From assembly GCA_963713965.1 (NCBI GenBank), contig OY970217.1:806001-870000 (forward strand): a stretch of DNA of 64,000 nt. Direction: 5' to 3'. The DNA comes from CALAGB01 sp963713965 (GTDB taxonomy: Bacteria > Chloroflexota > Chloroflexia > Thermomicrobiales > Thermomicrobiaceae). Positions 61,057 to 64,000 of the stretch are shown in pieces. Position 1 is the stretch's first letter. Each line of letters opens with the position of its first letter. Made by a program: the position numbers and the translations under genes. The notes beneath the pieces were generated by a model, which was not told where the DNA came from, ran no database searches, and saw only the letters and a list, made by a program, of their open reading frames with translations.

Positions 61057-61959
61057 TCACTCTCGTAGGAATGGGTATAAGTCGTCGAAGGGCGACGGCA
61101 GGTCGATCTCGTCGAAGGTCAGTTTGGCTCGCTGGCTCTCGACGAGCGCGATCACCTCTTTGGCTGATTCTTCAATCGATTTACCCGTGACGTCGACGAT
61201 CGGCCATGGATATCCCCGGCGAACCAACCGGCGGCAATAATCGAGCTCTTCCTTGACCTTCTCCGGATCGGCGTACTCGCCACTCGAAAGGCTCCCCAAC
61301 GATTTGACCCGATGCTGCCGGATGCGCGTGAGCTCATCGGCCGAGATGGTAAGCGCAACGATGTTGGTCTGATCGATCTCGTAGAGCTGTTTCGGTGGGT
61401 TGACACCAAGGACTACCGGGATGTTCGCTACGCGCCATCCTCGCAGCGAGAGAAAGATGCTGAGGGGAGTCTTCGACGCGCGCGAGACACCGACCAGGAC
61501 GATGTCCGCGTCGCCCAGTGTCTCGAGCCCCTGTCCGTCGTCGTGACGGACGGTGTACTGGATCGCCTCAATCCGACGGAAGTATTCGTCGCTCAGCCCA
61601 CGTGAGGCTCCAGGTCGCAGGATTGGCCGCATCTCGACATGCTGCGAGACCTTCCCCAGAAGTGGCCCGGTAAGGTCGACGTTGTCAAGGACGCGTTGGC
61701 GACATTCGCGCAGTAGTAAGCGTCGAATTCCCGAAATGACGATGGTGTGGACGATGATTCCGTGATCGCGCTGTGCCTGCGCTACAACGTGCAACACCTG
61801 CTCGCGCGTGCGGATACCCGGATGCCGAACGAGCTCGAATTCAACGCCCGGAAACTGCACCACCGCGGCGTCGACCACGGCTTCCGACGTCGCACCACTG
61901 CCATCAGAAACGATATGGATGACGCATCTTTTGGGTACGTCCGGTTCGATCGGAGCCAT
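61057..61959 (-). CDS. ppsR: Pyruvate,phosphate dikinase / PEP synthase regulatory protein
   Basis: Bifunctional ADP-dependent kinase and Pi-dependent phosphorylase (DUF299) that inactivates and reactivates PPDK or PEP synthase. 300 residues. It starts IHIVSDGSGATSEAV, with the P-loop-like VGVSRASKTPLSIFL (K163, T164), and later NIPVVLGVNPP and the conserved end VDVTGKSIEE. AGGGGG precedes the ATG. The target enzyme gene is not in the window. Confidence 0.92.
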   Translation of the reverse strand: MAPIEPDVPKRCVIHIVSDGSGATSEAVVDAAVVQFPGVEFELVRHPGIRTREQVLHVVAQAQRDHGIIVHTIVISGIRRLLLRECRQRVLDNVDLTGPLLGKVSQHVEMRPILRPGASRGLSDEYFRRIEAIQYTVRHDDGQGLETLGDADIVLVGVSRASKTPLSIFLSLRGWRVANIPVVLGVNPPKQLYEIDQTNIVALTISADELTRIRQHRVKSLGSLSSGEYADPEKVKEELDYCRRLVRRGYPWPIVDVTGKSIEESAKEVIALVESQRAKLTFDEIDLPSPFDDLYPFLRE

Positions 61960-62114
61960 CGGTTTCCCCCTTCAGCGGTGGCCGCGTGAGCATATGAAGC
62001 ATCGCACAGGATAGTACACCGAAATCGACTACGGCCCGTGGGCTCTTGCCTGTCAATGGAATCGAGTCGATACTGCGAACGCGGGGAAATCGACATCACA
62101 GATGGAGTGGCGAG

Positions 62115-63623
62115 ATGGCAATCCGGATTGTGACGGGCGGAATCGCTCAAGAGACCAACACATTTCAGTGGGAGCCGACAACGCTCGATGATTTTCAGAA
62201 GGGCTCAAGCAAGATCGTGCGCGGGGAGGAGATCCTGGCGCTCGAGGGGACCGGCACGATCTACGGAGGCATCATCGCCGAGGCTAAAGCCAACGGCGTC
62301 GAGCTCATCCCGACCACCTATGGTAGCGCCGTCCCCGGCGGACGCGTCAGCCGTGAAGCTTTCGAGATGATGAAGAACGAGATCGTCGAGGGAATTCGCG
62401 CGGCAATGCCGATTGATGGCGTCCTGCTCGGTATCCACGGGGCGATGGCGCTCGAGCACAATGACGATGGCGAGGGACCCCTCATCACCGCCATTCGTGA
62501 AGTGGTCGGTCCGGACATCCCGATCGTGGCGCCGCTCGATCTGCACACGAACCTCTCCGAGGAGATGATGGAGGAAGCAACCGCCTTCGTCGGTTACAAG
62601 GAATATCCACACATCGATACACCCGAAACTGGCGCTCGCGCCATGCAGATCCTCGTCTCGACGATTAAAGGCGAAATCCAGCCAGTGATGGGGCACGTCA
62701 AGCTGCCGTTGATCGCCCCGAACCAATCGATGGTCACGACCTGGCAATCGCCGTTGAAAAAAGCGATCGATCGAGCGCGCGAGATCGAAAGTGAACCGGG
62801 CGTGGTCGCCGCGACTGTACTGGGAGGATTTCCGTTCGCCGACATTCCCTATACCACGGTTTCGACCATCGTCGTGACCGACAATGATCGCGCACTGGCG
62901 ACGAAATACGCCAACGAACTGGCGCAGATCTGCTGGGATCTGCGCGAGGACTTCACCATCCACCCGACGCCGGTGCAGGAAGCAATCGCCGAGGCGCTCG
63001 CAGGTGAGCCCGGCAGCGTTTATGTGCTGGCCGACATTTCCGATTCGGGCGCCAGCGGAACCGCCGGAGATGGCACCGCGATTCTACAAGGGCTGTTGGA
63101 GGCCAATGCGACCTCGGTGGCCGTAGCACAGATCATGGACCGCGCGGCTGTCGACGCATGCGTCGATGCGGGCGTCGGCAGCACGGTGACGCTCAGCGTT
63201 GGCGGCAAACACGACGGGTTGCATGGCGGTCCAGTTGAGGTGACCGGCAAAGTGCGCTTGATCCATGAGGGGTCGTTCGTCATCGCCGGCCCGATGGGCG
63301 CCGGGACGATCGCCAGCCGAGGTCGAACCGTGGTTCTTGAGATCAACGGCCGTAACGGCATCGAGCTACAGCTGACCGATCTACGGGGACATCCAAGTGA
63401 CCTCAACTTCTTCCGTGCGTTCGGCATCGAGCCGACGCAGCGTCGCATTCTGGTGTTAAAAAGCGCCGCTCACTTCCGGGCCGCATTCGAGCCAATCGCG
63501 ACCAAGGTGATTGAGGTTGAGGCGCCCGGCATCAGCAGTCCAAATCTGAATAGCTTCGACTACCAGCACCTGCGACGGCCGGTCTACCCACTCGATCCGG
63601 ACACCACCTGGTCACCGGAGTAG
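62115..63623 (+). CDS. M81 family metallopeptidase, MlrC-like
   Basis: 502 residues from the ATG at 62115 (GGAG 7 bases upstream). The family opening is RIVTGGIAQETNTFQWEPT. The central segments are LLGIHGAMALEHNDDGEGPLI, PLDLHTNLSEEM with metal-ligand candidates, and YKEYPHIDTPETG; ADISDSGASGTAGDGT comes later. MlrC-type enzymes are zinc peptidases, first known from microcystin breakdown, but most homologues have unknown substrates. The gene is monocistronic and divergent from ppsR. Confidence 0.9.
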   Translation: MAIRIVTGGIAQETNTFQWEPTTLDDFQKGSSKIVRGEEILALEGTGTIYGGIIAEAKANGVELIPTTYGSAVPGGRVSREAFEMMKNEIVEGIRAAMPIDGVLLGIHGAMALEHNDDGEGPLITAIREVVGPDIPIVAPLDLHTNLSEEMMEEATAFVGYKEYPHIDTPETGARAMQILVSTIKGEIQPVMGHVKLPLIAPNQSMVTTWQSPLKKAIDRAREIESEPGVVAATVLGGFPFADIPYTTVSTIVVTDNDRALATKYANELAQICWDLREDFTIHPTPVQEAIAEALAGEPGSVYVLADISDSGASGTAGDGTAILQGLLEANATSVAVAQIMDRAAVDACVDAGVGSTVTLSVGGKHDGLHGGPVEVTGKVRLIHEGSFVIAGPMGAGTIASRGRTVVLEINGRNGIELQLTDLRGHPSDLNFFRAFGIEPTQRRILVLKSAAHFRAAFEPIATKVIEVEAPGISSPNLNSFDYQHLRRPVYPLDPDTTWSPE

Positions 63624-64000
63624 GAGCGGGTATCTGACCGGATTTAGAAAGAAGCCGCGGGCAGAAGGATCAACTAGAAGTGCGACTCTCGCCCCAGTGT
63701 CGTCCTGATGGTTCTCTCCCTCCGGTGAAGGGCGAGTCAGTGGAGATGCGGCATGCAAAGGATCTCTTCGTCTGTCGAATTTCTCCGTGCGTCCAATCAA
63801 GAGAGATTCTTCACTGCGGTTCAGGATTGCGAGAGGTGTGTTGGTCGTGCTGCGGCACAGCGCATATCGGATCACACATTCATGACCTCCGCCTGTTGGC
63901 TCGACATCAAAGCCGCGGTGTAGAATCGGCCAACTGACCGGCTCGCTAACTCGGAGGAAATCCACCGATCTGAACGGACGTTCCACTACATGCGGTCAAG
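63624..64000. other. Intergenic tail of the window
   Basis: 377 bases with no supported gene. A GGAGG at 63954-63958 may precede a plus-strand gene that begins near or past the window edge; TAGAAT about 30 bases earlier could be its -10 box. Confidence 0.45.

Noticed and set aside
63612..63986. 124-codon minus-strand frame at the end of the window
   Set aside because: No ribosome site, no family pattern, overlaps the M81 gene end; looks like non-coding DNA.
1..64000. CRISPR array, insertion sequence, integrase or prophage
   Set aside because: No regularly spaced repeats, transposase, integrase or phage structural genes were seen on either strand.

Overview
The window looks like a chromosomal segment of a Chloroflexota bacterium, most likely from the Thermomicrobia side of the phylum. 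This is inferred from protein style, a GC content just under 60% by eye, frequent GTG/TTG starts and the housekeeping gene content; I could not run a phylogeny. About 58 protein genes are supported. I see no rRNA, CRISPR array, insertion sequence or phage block, and one tRNA.

Layout. 1-6296 (minus): F0F1 ATP synthase operon atpZ-B-E-F-H-A-G-D, with atpD cut by the window edge and pyrG just upstream. 8082-12820: a metallo-hydrolase, a thioesterase, recX, a YdcF-like protein, an aminotransferase and an atypical response regulator. 13206-16190 (minus): leuS with a long T-box leader. 16336-23641: an NfeD-like protease, a poly-gamma-glutamate hydrolase-like protein, yajQ, a phospholipid-assembly cluster (CDP-alcohol phosphotransferase, HAD phosphatase, acyltransferase), a DUF1648 membrane protein and ilvE. 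23731-26844: a PrsA-like foldase, then rpsR, ssb and rpsF. 27059-36281: a zinc-ribbon membrane protein, two oligopeptide-type binding proteins, two permeases, thrC and thrB. 36644-43239: hyuB/hyuA-type hydantoinase genes, a GalT-like protein and glgC. 43449-45243: accD-accA. 45573-49027: an M23/lysozyme-like secreted peptidoglycan hydrolase and a site-2 protease. 49479-55789: rpoN, pyrB, a sigma-70 factor and an SbcC ATPase. 55791-63623: a DapA-like aldolase, an exported protein, an NfeD-SPFH pair, a PPDK regulator and an M81 peptidase.

The most striking feature is the leuS leader. A canonical T-box Stem I with a CUC (Leu) specifier lies at 16114-16026, and the antiterminator and terminator lie at 15864-15801. 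Between them, on the same strand, sits a complete tRNA-Ala(GGC) gene (15952-15877) with encoded CCA and the G3:U70 identity pair. The tRNA is enclosed by an inverted repeat and flanked by 7-nt direct repeats, so it looks like a cassette inserted into, or built into, the riboswitch. A strong promoter lies upstream of Stem I. As read, one RNA senses tRNA-Leu, carries tRNA-Ala and controls leucyl-tRNA synthetase.

Other points of interest are a sigma-54 factor with a four-cysteine zinc ribbon in its N-terminal part and a -24/-12 element upstream of its own gene, a pyrB -10 box inside the loop of the rpoN terminator, a receiver domain lacking the conserved Lys and acidic pair, ribosomal protein S6 with a roughly 100-residue acidic tail, and an 11-bp hairpin between atpE and atpF.
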